DNA of 64,000 bases from Pinus tabuliformis (lineage: Eukaryota; Streptophyta; Pinopsida; Pinales; Pinaceae). Of this stretch, positions 12,300 through 22,955 are shown piece by piece. Both the position numbers and the translations under genes were made by a program. The stretch is from positions 763,096,720-763,160,719 of the forward strand of contig CM062813.1 of the NCBI GenBank assembly GCA_031772625.1. Direction: 5' to 3'. The notes below the pieces were generated by a model. It saw only the letters and a list, made by a program, of their open reading frames with translations, was not told the origin of the DNA and made no database searches. Numbering within the stretch: the stretch's first letter is position 1; each line of letters begins with the position of its first letter.

Positions 12300-13700
12300 A
12301 CTTCTTCACACAATATTAATGCTTTGATCTTCTTTGCAAGGCTTAGCCCTCATCATTTGTAAATTTTGCATCGGTTGCTAAGGCTACATTTTCTTCTGTT
12401 GCGTTTTAGCTATTAGCACAGAGAATTCTTCTATAGTATGGTCAAAATGTCTGCAGTATTGACATGACGGGTGCCTAGGATTCTAGAATTCTCACGCATA
12501 GTGCCCCGGTTGTCTGCAGTTGTAGCAGCGAATTTGACTGTGACCTCTACCAGGTCCACCTCCTCCTCGACCCCGTCCTCAACATTAATAACCTCTGTGC
12601 ACTCCTCTAATAGCTTGATATGGAGGCCGAGTTTCTACTTGCATACGATACATATGGGTTCTTTCCATCATCAACTCATAGCTTCGATAGTGGCACTCAT
12701 CATGACCCACAAATTTGTAGAAATTATAGAACAACTGCTAGGGTATTTGAACGAACTTCTGAAGTAAATGGCAATTATCCGTCGCATGTTACCTGTAACT
12801 TGACAAATGGCACACCACAGCACAACCCCCATGCTCGGTCCTGTTAGGGCTTCAGGTTTCAAGGGAATTGGTCCCCCTCCTGTAATATAATTCGCGTATA
12901 TGGGACAATGATCTTTATCATGCCCATGGCCCTTGCACTTCAAACACCAAACTTATGGCTGCATTTTAGGTTTAATCTCGTTGTCTTTCTTCAAACTCTA
13001 TAACTCTAGGTGTAAGCTTGCTAACTGTGAGTGGATATGTTGTACCCCTAGATTTGTATCCTAAATAGGTGATGCATGCAACCTCATCACAATCTCCAAG
13101 GCTTCTGCCTATGTATCTATCTTCTTCTATGACAGGGCGATCCTCAAATGGGGTAGAAGCGACGCGATAAACCAATCATGATGTTGGCGATCTCTTATCT
13201 GCATGTTAGGCTGTCTGATATGGAACTTCAACCTCTGATCAAAATCCCAAGGTGTCTCCTCAACCTTCATCATGATCTCTTTAAATTCAATCACTAACTG
13301 CGAGTTAGATTTAGGCTTACTAAACTCTTTGTTCAAAGCTATCTTAGTTTCTACTAGCATCGCAAGAGGATTATCAACGCAATACTTAATGTACGAGGTT
13401 AGCATGCGATCCTACAAAGCAGTGAACAACTATGCCTTCTTTATGTTATCATCGATGATCTATTGAGCTGTCTATACAACATTCCAAACAAACCAGAAGT
13501 GCTCTGGATCTTCACTTCCTATGCCCTTGAAGATCGGAATTTTCATTGCGTTCATGATGTTGAAAGATGGCGACAAAGGTGGAGGTGTGGACGAAGGTGT
13601 ATGCAGTGGAGGTGGAGGTGGAGGTGGAGTGGATGATTTGTTCTAGGAATCCCTGGAGTTATTAGCTGAACAATGCTTCATGATGTAGTCTACCCCACCC
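12300..13700 (-). pseudogene. gag of element F
   Basis: Read leftward from about 13700, a proline-rich start is followed by a retrotransposon gag core. This includes a helical stretch, SQLVIEFKEIMMKVEETPWD, inside the open stretch 13405-13127. Nearer the C-terminus, at about 12940, is a zinc knuckle, CKGHGHDKDHCP. A second Cys/His cluster, CQYCRHFDHTIEE, follows near 12450. Gag forms the particle and packages the RNA. Several in-frame stops and at least one frameshift interrupt it, so it is not functional. Confidence 0.65.
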
Positions 13701-13799
13701 CTTCATCATCACTTGAAGGAGGTCCAATCAATGGACTATACTCTCGTCCTGATCCTTCGCGATTTCTAAAGAATCTTCCACTTCTCGTAGGTCCAAACA

Positions 13800-14165
13800 T
13801 CAAGGTAATGGCATCACCCATTTTTCACATAACAACATTTTAATCCAAGTATTCAATGATCTTGAATACTTAACTTTGGGTTCTTTGAAGAATCTTTGCT
13901 CAGCTTTGCTATAGCTGAATGAGGTATCAACTGCAAATTCTGTAACAAATCCTCCTATAATTCGATCAATCCAGTGAACGACATCCTGTGTGATCTTGTT
14001 TTCAGAAGCTTCTAGTTGTCGTACCAATTCTGGAGCCCACATTATAGGGCTATCAAGCTTCCACCTTCCTTTGTTGTCTATCAACTTGGCTAACGACTCA
14101 TATAGTTTAATGGGGAAGTTACAGAAGAAGCTTTCATGTATCTCTGTATACAGATATCTATCCAA
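13800..14165 (-). pseudogene. ORF before gag in element F
   Basis: A 121-codon open stretch lies between the primer site and the proline-rich start of gag. It begins MDRYLYTEIHESFFCNFP and contains a helical segment, PELVRQLEASENKITQDVVH. It has no gag, zinc-finger or enzymatic motif that I recognise. It may be the N-terminal part of the gag polyprotein or a separate short leader ORF. The frame ends at a stop just before the proline-rich gag region. Confidence 0.4.
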
Positions 14166-14305
14166 TCAATCTTCCTTTGACAGGTGCATATTCTTGTTTT
14201 CTTGCTCCGCGAACTTGTGAATATTTTGATCCAAGCACTTTTCAATTTCTTTCTTGGTCGGCCTCCAATGATGAGACATCACACATCTCTTTCAAGCAGA
14301 TCTCA

Positions 14306-14323
14306 GTCCTGGCAATGGAACCA
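14306..14323 (-). other. Decayed primer-binding site of element F
   Basis: On the minus strand, two bases after the LTR end, the sequence reads TGGTTCCATTGCCAGGAC. It aligns with the tRNA-Asp site found in G and B. The differences are mostly C-to-T or G-to-A, as expected from decay of methylated cytosines. tRNA-Asp is the best candidate primer, but this is inferred from the alignment. Confidence 0.55.
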
Positions 14324-14325
14324 TT

Positions 14326-15352
14326 TGTTGGCTTAGGGGGTCCTGACCCAAGTTCAGAGTTAGTTGTGCCAACCAGCAAAACCCTACGCTACTGACCCTT
14401 TCAGCAACAACATTCATAGTGCAGGCTGCAGTCTCACTCGAAGCAGTATGGGGGGATGCAAGAACCAAGTTTCAGCATCCAGAAGCTAGTGTGATGTCTT
14501 TCAGTAACTTGGATATGTTGTGGCGTAGATCAATAAACTCCTAGGGAACATTACTATAACTCAATTAAAGGGCCCTTTAGACCTTCATGAAGTCCCATGA
14601 TTAGTCCTTGCGGACCTTTAACCATCAATTCACCTACTTACGTGCATCAGAAATCAATCCTAAATTGGAGTTCGCGCAGATCTACTTAATTTGTCAGAAA
14701 ACATAAGAGAAATCACTAGAATCTTTGTGGAAGTGGCTAAGCATTCATTTCATATATTATTAAGATAAATTCAATACAGTCGCATAGAATTTAATCAGTA
14801 ATTCATAAAACATGTCATTTATCCACAACATATAACATTAACAGAGATAACAGAAATACTCAGTAATTCTTTGGAAAACTATCTTTATTGATCTTCAATT
14901 CACTCATTACAGACTCAAACTTCCATGTGCACACAACTGCAAGGGTCTGTGTACTCATCTATGGACTCTACCTAGGACTCTGCACACTAAACTGTGGAGC
15001 CTTCCTTTTTCTACCTAAGCATAGGAAGCAGAGCCTTCTTGTCTTAGCTCATTCCCAAGACTCTTCAATGAACTTAATTCTCTATCTAAGTTACTTCTTT
15101 ATCTCGCTAAGACTCACTATTTATAGATTTTTCCATACAATGCCATGGTTCGCGGACCATGGGAGAATCTAAAAACTGACTCAAACTCTACTTAAAATAA
15201 GGGGTTAATCCCCTTTGACTCTTATTCATCTACATGCTCCACTTCCACAAATTGTAGAGACTTTACATATTTTACAAAATTGTATACAAAAATTTACTAA
15301 TTAATTCTATTATTCCCTATGGGACCTATTGATGGTGCTAGACCCACCAACA
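14326..15352 (-). repeat. 5' LTR of element F
   Basis: The LTR is 1027 bp and aligns with 5979-7000 over its whole length, with many substitutions. The minus-strand TATA box is at about 15117-15126. It should drive leftward transcription of F. It abuts the split LTR of element H directly at 15353. Confidence 0.85.
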
Positions 15353-15619
15353 TGTCAAGGGATCTCCCTGGTAAGAAGTCCCAACTAGACCTCAGACCGT
15401 TTGGTGTAGAAGTCCCAACAGTGGATCATACGGTGTCACCTTGACCGCGGTTGCACGTAGAGGCAAGTAAGATGTCCCTGTTGGTAGCAAGGGTGTCACA
15501 TATGCAACAAGTCAAGGAAGGTGCATGAGCGGTTCTAACACATAGAGGGTGATGTAAGTGCACCCCTTGGAAACCTGTGAAATCACAGAGTTAATATGGG
15601 AACACACGAGCAAGGATGC
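15353..15619 (-). repeat. Left part of element H LTR, before D
   Basis: Sequence to the left of D that should be continuous with 22956 onward once D is removed. The last five bases (15615-15619, GATGC) are D's target duplication. The left end at 15353 starts with TG and abuts element F exactly, so this boundary is tentative. No coding region is present. Confidence 0.4.
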
Positions 15620-17816
15620 TGTTAGTGTCAGTCTTTCCAGCCTTCCTCCAGTGATCAAATGTGCTCTTACATAGTGATTTTGAAGTGTCAAGGTCAAATT
15701 TTGTCATTTCAGTGAGTCTTCAAGCAAAATTTGGTCACTAGGCATTAGGTCTAGGGTTTGCCCAAATGTCAGTCTATGTCACTATTCAGCTGAGTCTATC
15801 ATCATTCATAGGGTTTTCATTATCATGTCAGTGTCTAATGGGTCATTTGATACCTTGTTCATGCTTCAGTTGCGCCCAGGCAAGGTCATTTCCCTCTCCT
15901 AGGGTTTTGAAGGCGATTTCTCTTGGGCGGCCAAATCACCGGAAAAACTTGTTTCCTGATGTTCATACACCTTCCCCTATCCTTAAAGTACCTTATCAAA
16001 CACTTCCCATCCCTTAGATCCGCCAAATTCCTCATTTTTGCACAAACCCTAGTTTCTAGCTACAACCTGGCAATTTTCTAGGTTGGGCCTGTGTTTTGCC
16101 CTTTTGGACCCCTTCCCCTCACTCAATCTCTAAGATTCCACTTTCCCCTGCTTCCTAACATCCCTCCCTACTCCCAAAAATTTCCTCAAGAATTTAGAAG
16201 CCCCTTATCCCCTTCATTTCGCTCCATTTCGACAAAATTCCTTGTTTCACACATCGGGACAAGTTTCACTCAAATGATGTTTCAGAGCAATCAAAGATGA
16301 ATTTTGGAAAAATGAGAGAGGTTATTGTCCAAAACATGCCAAGGAAGAAACACCTCCTTCACTTTTTTCACAGGTGTCATGGTTTGAGAGAAATGTCAAG
16401 AATACTATTACCTCAGGAGAATCAAAGGCACCTCTGAAGTGACCTTGGGAAAATCAAGTTTTCTCCTAGCTTGGTTGGCCAAATGACTTTCTTGATGGGT
16501 AAAATGATAACTAGACACAAAGAGATTTCTAATGAGCTATCATGAGCTAAATTTGGGGTTGAGGAAGGTATTCAAAAGTTGACTGCAACAACACTCTTCC
16601 TTGAGGCAGCCTCATTGGGCACTTTTTGACCAGTCTTGGGAGATTTGATTTTTGACAGGTCAAATCAACTCCAAATTGAAAAATTCCACTTGGGTTGGAA
16701 ATTAGACTCCCATAAATTTCCAACGAGCTATCTTGCACCTGATTTGGACACCGGAAAGGCCTTCAACCAGAGCTGCAAAGGTGCGCGACCACTCAGGATC
16801 AGGGGCGCGACCACTCAGGGAAAATTGCCAGATTTGACCATTTCGGCCAGCAAAACACTGTTTTTACTCTTGGATGACTTTTGGGCATGTAAATAAGAAA
16901 CTTTGGTGTAATTTTCATGGCAAATGGATGCATTTACTCTCCTTTGACACTTCTAGAACTTTCTTTGATGTAAATAGTGAAAATTTAATGCATGGATTAG
17001 TTTCCTAAGTTTTAGAGGCAAGTTGTTTTGACTGCCTATTATCTAGTTCTTAGTTTAGAATTAGTTCAAACTGCTCCTAGGAAGCTGATCTCGACCCCTA
17101 GAGGTGGGGAAAGGAGTTAGATCAGCTATATGATGCCTTCTCATCCTCATTTTGATGGTTGGACTCTTGAGGGAGAAGCTCCTATTGTATATTTTACTTG
17201 TATATCTGCAATTTGAGAAAAAGGAAGGCCAGGGTTTTGCAGACATCATTGTGGATTCTTGTGGATTATTGTGTTGATGGTGTGTTTCCTACTTGTCATT
17301 TTAAGTGTGTTTATGTGTTCCATCTCTTATTCTATTGCTGCTAATTAAACAAAAGAAGTGATAAAGTTTGAATTCATGCATGCCATGCTCAGCTTTCAAT
17401 TTTGTTTAATATTTATGTTTTCCACTGTCTAAAGAGGATTCAAAGTCATTGTTTGCCCTCTTTAGCTCCCTCTCTTTCTTCCTTGATCATCCATCTCAGC
17501 TTAAGGCATCAGCACAAACTCCTTCCTTGCCCCAAAGACCCACCTGCAAAAACTGAGCTCAATCCCCACACCCTGAATTGCACTCCCTCCAATTGCCACC
17601 AAAAACCCAAAAAACTTTAAATCAACCCTCCTTATCAGTTTACTAGCCTAATATCAGTGTTCCTAATTGGGTCATCTCATCCTATTGAAAGATCTACCGA
17701 GTTTGACCGGAGAGAGCCTTCTCATACCCCGTAAGGCTAGCTACGAGGTGAAATGGTTTGATGTTGCCTTGAAGGTTTACCTTCCTCAGCCTAGGGTGAA
17801 ATCTCAAGCGCTAACA
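15620..17816 (+). repeat. 5' LTR of element D
   Basis: The LTR is 2197 bp, from TGTTAGTGTCAG to GCGCTAACA. Aligned by eye with 20759-22955 it differs at 25 positions with no indel (1.1%). Eighteen of the 25 are A/C or G/T transversions. I see no convincing TATA box. Confidence 0.95.
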
Positions 17817-17819
17817 TAG

Positions 17820-17837
17820 TGGCGACCATACTGGGGA
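17820..17837 (+). other. Primer-binding site of element D, tRNA-Arg-like
   Basis: Three bases after the LTR end the sequence reads TGGCGACCATACTGGGGA. As I recall plant tRNA-Arg(ACG), a perfect site would read TGGCGACTCCACTGGGGA, so 15 of 18 bases agree and the mismatches sit in one block of three. tRNA-Arg priming is typical of Tat/Ogre elements (family knowledge). Element A at 48918 has the same block with one further change. Confidence 0.75.
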
Positions 17838-18043
17838 GAACAAACTTGTTTGTGGGTTGATGTGTTTGTTTCATAAGTCTTAGACGGAGCCTGAAGTTAC
17901 ACCAGAAGCCTTCGAAAACGCTCTTGTTTTACATCAGCGTTAGTAGATAAACGCTGCTTCAGTCAATCTCCGTGAGCTTGTGAATACAACACTTCATTTG
18001 CATTTTACCCCAGTACATGTATCAAGTTCAGATCTGATTGTTG

Positions 18044-19372
18044 ATGGTGAACAACGATCAGACACTTGAAAGGCTGAAATCATTCACTTGGCGACTCCAA
18101 ATCAGTTTTGAAGATCAGATCCAAAGACTCCACTGGAGGATGATCCCGACCAACAAAAACATGAAAGGAGAATATGGACAGGTCAGGTACTCAAGTTGGA
18201 ATTTCATCCAAGACATTTTGTTCTTTGTCATAAATTATTTCTTCTCTTTTCCCAAGAATGTCAAGAAGGCTTTGCAAAGCATACTGTATTTGAGAAAAGA
18301 TCCCAAGCCTGCAGTTGATTCTTTCCCTTTGAAGATTGTGAATACCAAAGATTTGCATGCCTTTGAGCTTGATCAAGATCCTTTTCCCGAATTTTGTGAT
18401 GATTATCTTCAAATTGATGAGCCCCAAGATACCAAGACTGATCCTATACCTGCTGTACATAACCCTACACCTTGTAAAATTCCAGATTGGTATAAACCTC
18501 TTGTTTTACCTTCGGTTCTTCATGCTTTCCCCAAAAGCTATGATCTATACTTGCCGAGTTTTGATGGTGAAAGTAAGGATGTCAACGCTGAGCAACATGT
18601 GCAGAATTTTGAGTTATTTCTTGACCTTTTTGAAGTCGATGATGAAGATGTTAGTATGAGGCTTTTTGCTCTTTCTTTGCAAGCTGAAGTTAAGAGTTGG
18701 TTCAAAACCCTGCCTGATGCAAGCATCTCAGATTTCCAGCAGTTCGTCAAAGTTTTTCTCGATAGGTGGATGATCGGGCAGAACCTTTTCTTGATTGTAG
18801 AAGAGTATAACCATCTGAAAAGACTACCAGGGGAGACAGTATAACAGTTTTTAGCCAGATTTAACCAAGTTTATTATTTGATGCCGGCTGATATAAGGCC
18901 TACTCCTAGATCTGCTCTCTTGCACTATCCGGGTGCCTTTGATCCGGAGATGGAGTTTCAGCTGAGAGAAAGGGATATTGCAACACTTCACGAGATGCAA
19001 AACAGTGCAGTAAGTGTAGAGGCTCATCTGTTGATCCGAAGGGCAAGGATGAAGGAAGAAGAGATGAAAAACATAGATCCGGCCGAATCTCTAGAGGTAA
19101 AGCTTGACGTTTTGGTAAGTGCAGTAGAAGAGATGATGGACAAGATCAACACAAGAAATGCTTATGATGTTCAAGCTCATGGCTCGCTGATTGAAGAAGA
19201 ACAAGTTGCTGATCCAAAACATTTTGTTTCCCATCCTAGTTGTCGTAGCACTCGTAGTGATTGTTTTATAGATCATTGTGAAGAAGAGAGAGCTGTTGAT
19301 ATGATGTGTATGTTTGATGATGATTTGCCTCATTATGATCAGTATGATGATGATTATGTTCTCCAAACATAA
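18044..19372 (+). pseudogene. gag of element D
   Basis: The first ATG of the frame is at 18044. After a basic N-terminal region comes a gag core from about 18535: SYDLYLPSFDGESKDVNAEQ, then LQAEVKSWFKTLPD and the frame-continuing FHARF-type segment QFLARFNQVYYLMPADIRP. A late helix follows, MEFQLRERDIATLHEMQNSA. The core aligns by eye with A's gag (MAFQLRDRNPPTLEDMQSVA). One TAA at 18842 interrupts the frame in the middle of the conserved region. This looks like a single CAA-to-TAA change, so this copy's gag is broken although its LTRs are young. No CCHC zinc knuckle is visible. Confidence 0.8.
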
Positions 19373-20464
19373 GCTAATCTTGCAGACAAATCAGCAGCTC
19401 GTTTGTGGGAGGAAGAAGTTCATTTTCAGCAGTTCAAATACAATGTTCAGTCATCACATATCAGCTATGACAGTGATGAGGAAAGTGCAGCAAAGTTTGA
19501 AGTAAGTGAAGGATCTTTGCCTTTTTGTTTTGATTCATGTCAGTTCATCAGAGACAACTTCCATGCAATCACAAATCCGTTGTTGACTAGTCTTGATTTG
19601 GATCCTCTTGAGCGCGATGAAAACTTTGTTCAAGACTTCTCATATTCAGATTTGCAACCCCCGAAAGCCATTGATTGTCAAGTTGCAGCTGAAGACTTGG
19701 AGGTGGACACACATGATTTAATGATTCAAGGTGACTCTGTACCATTTTGTTTTGAATCAATTCAGTTTTTGAAGGGTCGATTGCATAGTACATCTTCAAA
19801 TGAAAAGCCTATAACAAATCAAAGATCACTCAGTTTTAATGTTGAGGATGAAGGTCAGATTACAGATGAAGTTGTGGAAGATGAAATACATGATGTGATG
19901 ATGAAGGAAGATTCTATACCCTTTTGTTTCGAAGCATTTCAGTTTATAAGGCAGAATTTTCATAAAATCTCTTAAGAAAAGGATGAACAGCTAGAATGAT
20001 GTCATACATTTTCAATGGATACATTGCAGCAGTCTTTTCAAGTTTTTCATGATCCAATAGCTGATGTTTTGGATGAGGTTTGCAGTCAAAGTCTTTCTCC
20101 ATTGACCACATGTGAGCTTGAAACATGTGCTGATATGAATTTGATCCGGCAGCCGGTTTCTTTGTCATTTTCAGCAGAGGTCTCATCAGAAGACTCAGAT
20201 CAAAGTTTGCATTCATGTAATGAGGAAAAGAGAAATAATCCATTGGATGAGCTAAGTTCCAGTGTGCTTGAATTTCAAGATCCTTATGCAGTGTTATTGG
20301 AAGCGGATAGAGAATTCATATCATTCAATGGGTCTGTTTCTAAGTTGTCATGGGAGTTGCCTTTCAATAGTTCTCTTTTGTTGTTCATAAGCAAGCACTT
20401 GTGGAGAATTCGAACAGCAGATCGGACACTTACTTGGTTACATTGGTTGTTTCATTTCACTTGA
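19373..20464 (+). pseudogene. C-terminal extension of D gag frame with PFCF repeats
   Basis: The gag frame continues past a TAA at about 19370 for 200 codons, then past TAA and TGA codons near 19973-20000 to 20464. The first part contains three imperfect repeats of about 20 residues: GSLPFCFDSCQFIRDNFHAI (about 19511), DSVPFCFESIQFLKGRLHS (about 19735) and DSIPFCFEAFQFIRQNFHKI (about 19910). They are separated by acidic linkers. I do not recognise the repeat or the final Ser/Glu-rich segment. They may be a gag C-terminal region in place of the zinc knuckle, or the remains of a protease-RT linker left after loss of pol. Confidence 0.5.
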
Positions 20465-20661
20465 CCAGGTGATGAATGAAACTGTTAGAGTAGGTTTTGA
20501 TGAATAAGCTCCACTTTGAGCATCATTTTTAGTTGGTCGAGTGTGTTTAAGTATCGAGTCAGTTTTTAGTTGAGTCATGATTCGTTTATGAGTCAATTTT
20601 TAGCCTTGTGGTTAAGTTAGTTTGTGTCAGTTTTCAGTCTTGCATTTCAGCTTGAGTTTAT

Positions 20662-20740
20662 GACTCCATTGCCCAATGATTGTAAGGCACTGGTCTGCTC
20701 TCCCAGAGGTCTAAGGTTCTTGGCACCTCCAAGGAGCTAC
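20662..20740 (+). other. tRNA-Arg-like block just before the 3' LTR of D
   Basis: The sequence from GACTCC at 20662 through GCCCAATG, AAGGCACTGGTCT and CCAGAG to GGTTC resembles plant tRNA-Arg(ACG) from its 5' end into the T-arm. GGAG at 20733 could pair with CTCC of the 5' end. Extra bases in the D-loop and a poor T-loop mean it is not a functional tRNA gene. Part of the block aligns with the corresponding region of element A (55640-55693), so it could be an old family segment with a chance resemblance. Confidence 0.35.
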
Positions 20741-20758
20741 CATCCCCATTGGAGCCAA
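20741..20758 (+). other. Polypurine-tract region of element D
   Basis: The bases before the 3' LTR read CATCCCCATTGGAGCCAA. The equivalent in element A is CATCCCCAAAAGGAGCCAC. The position suits plus-strand priming, but D's tract is only partly purine. Confidence 0.5.
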
Positions 20759-22955
20759 TGTTAGTGTCAGTCTTTCCAGCCTTCCTCCAGTGATCAAATG
20801 TGCTCTTACATAGTGATTTTGAAGTGTCAAGGTCAAATTTTGTCATTTCAGTGAGTCTTCAAGCAAAATTTGGTCACTAGGCATTAGGTCTAGGGTTTGC
20901 CCAAATGTCAGTCTATGTCACTATTCAACTGAGTCTATCATCATTCATAGGGTTTTCATTATCATGTCAGTGTCTAATGGGTCATTTGATACCTTGTTCA
21001 TGCTTCAGTTGCGCCCAGGCAAGGTCATTTCCCTCTCCTAGGGTTTTGAAGGCGATTTCTCTTGGGCGGCCAAATCACCGGCAAAACTTGTTTCCTGATG
21101 TTCATACACCTTCCCCTATCCTTAAAGTACCTTATCAAACACTTCCCATCCCTTAGATCCGCCAAATTCCTCATTTTTGCACAAACCCTAGTTTCTAGCT
21201 ACAACCTGGCAATTTTCTAGGTTGGGCCTGTGTTTTGCCCTTTTGGACCCCTTCCCCTCACTCAATCTCTGAGATTCCACTTTCCCCTACTTCCTAACAT
21301 CCCTCCCTACTCCCAAAAATTTCCTCAAGAATTTAGAAGCCCCTTATCCCCTTCATTTCGCTCCATTTCGACAAAATTCCTTGTTTCACACATCGGGACA
21401 AGTTTCACTCAAATGATGTTTCAGAGCAATAAAAGATGAATTTTGGAAAACTGAGAGAGGTTATTGTCCAAAACATGCCAAGGAAGAAACACCTCCTTCA
21501 CTTTTTTCACAGGTGTCATGGTTTGAGAGAAATGTCAAGAATACTATTGCCTCAGGAGAATCAAAGGCACCTCTGAAGTGACCTTGGGAAAATCACGTTT
21601 TCTCCTAGCTTGGTTGGCCAAATGACTTTCTTTATGGGTAAAATGATAACTAGACACAAATAGCTTTCCAATGAGCTATCATGAGCTAAATGTGGGGTTG
21701 AGGAAGGTATTCAAAAGTTGACTGCAACAACACTCTTCCTTGAGGCAGCCTCATTGGGCACTTTTTGACCAGTCTTGGGAGATTTGATTTTTGACAGGTC
21801 AAATCAACTCCAAATTGAAAAATTCCACTTGGGTTGGAAATTAGACTCCCAGAACTTTCCAACTAGCTATCTTTCACCTGATTTGGACACCGGAAAGGCC
21901 TTCAACCAGAGCTGCAAAGGTGCGCGACCACTCAGGATCAGGGGCGCGACCACTCAGGGAAAATTGCCAGATTTGACCATTTCGGCCAGCAAAACACTGT
22001 TTTTACTCTTGGATGAATTTTGGGCATGTAAATAAGAAACTTTGGTGTAATTTTCATGGCACATGGATGCATTTACTCTCCTTTGACACTTCTAGAACTT
22101 TCTTTGATGTAAATAGTGAAAATTTAATGCATGGATTAGTTTCCTAAGTTTTAGAGGCAAGTTGTTTTGACTGCCTATTATCTAGTTCTTAGTTTAGAAT
22201 TAGTTCAAACTGCTCCTAGGAAGCTGAGCTCGACCCCTAGAGGTGGGGAAAGGAGTTAGATCAGCTATATGATGCCTTCTCATCCTCATTTTGATGGTTG
22301 GACTCTTGAGGGAGAAGCTCCTATTGTATATTTTACTTGTATCTCTGCAATTTGAGAAAAAGGAAGGCCAGGGTTTTGCAGACATCATTGTGGATTCTTG
22401 TGGATTATTGTGTTGATGGTGTGTTTCCTACTTGTCATTGTAAGTGTGTTTATGTGTTCCATCTCTTGTTCTATTGCTGCTAATTAAACAAAAGAAGTGA
22501 TAAAGTTTGAATTCATGCATGCCATGCTCAGCTTTCAATTTTGTTTAATATTTATGTTTTCCACTGTCTAAAGAGGATTCAAAGTCATTGTTTGCCCTCT
22601 TTAGCTCCCTCTCTTTCTTCCTTGATCATCCATCTCAGCTTAAGGCATCAGCACAAACTCCTTCCTTGCCCCAAAGACCCACCTGCAAAAACTGAGCTCA
22701 ATCCCCACACCCTGAATTGCACTCCCTCCAATTGCCACCAAAAACCCAAAAAACTTTAAATCAACCCTCCTTATCAGTTTACTAGCCTAATATCAGTGTT
22801 CCTAATTGGGTCAGCTCATCCTATTGAAAGATCTACCGAGTTTGACCGGAGAGAGCCTTCTCATACCCCGTAGGGCTAGCTACGAGGTGAAATGGTTTGA
22901 TGTTGCCTTGAAGGTTTACCTTCCTCAGCCTAGGGTGAAATCTCAAGCGCTAACA
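20759..22955 (+). repeat. 3' LTR of element D
   Basis: This is the second 2197-bp copy, in direct orientation, offset 5139 bases from the first. It is followed directly by the target duplication GATGC at 22956-22960. Confidence 0.95.

Larger units (their letters stand above)
5979..15352 (-). mobile_element. Element F: deleted gypsy element with accessory ORF
   Basis: This is a 9.4-kb minus-strand element bounded by two LTRs of about 1.02 kb with ends TGTTGG...CCAACA. Read on the minus strand, it has: a decayed tRNA-Asp-like primer site (14323), an ORF before gag, gag, protease, a second gag-like module, the N-terminus of RT, a deletion joint near 10205, and a long accessory ORF. The catalytic part of RT, RNase H and integrase are absent, so it could only have moved with help after the deletion. 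The flanking five bases do not match (CACCG on the left, TGTCA on the right), so the original target duplication is lost or the element was rearranged. Confidence 0.8.
15620..22955 (+). mobile_element. Element D: gag-only LTR retrotransposon (TR-GAG type)
   Basis: This is a complete 7336-bp insertion. It has two 2197-bp LTRs without length change, ends TGTTAG...CTAACA and a perfect 5-bp target duplication, GATGC (15615-15619 and 22956-22960). The internal 2942 bp hold a primer site, one long gag-containing frame and a pre-LTR block. There is no protease, RT, RNase H or integrase, so it needs enzymes from another element. Its gag is related to that of element A, and both share an unusual primer site. 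Non-autonomous plant elements carrying only gag are known as TR-GAGs. It inserted into the LTR of the older element H. Confidence 0.93.

Noticed and set aside
15766-16300. Open stretches in the LTR of D
   Set aside because: They recur in the 3' LTR only because the LTRs are duplicates. They show no protein motif and are short.
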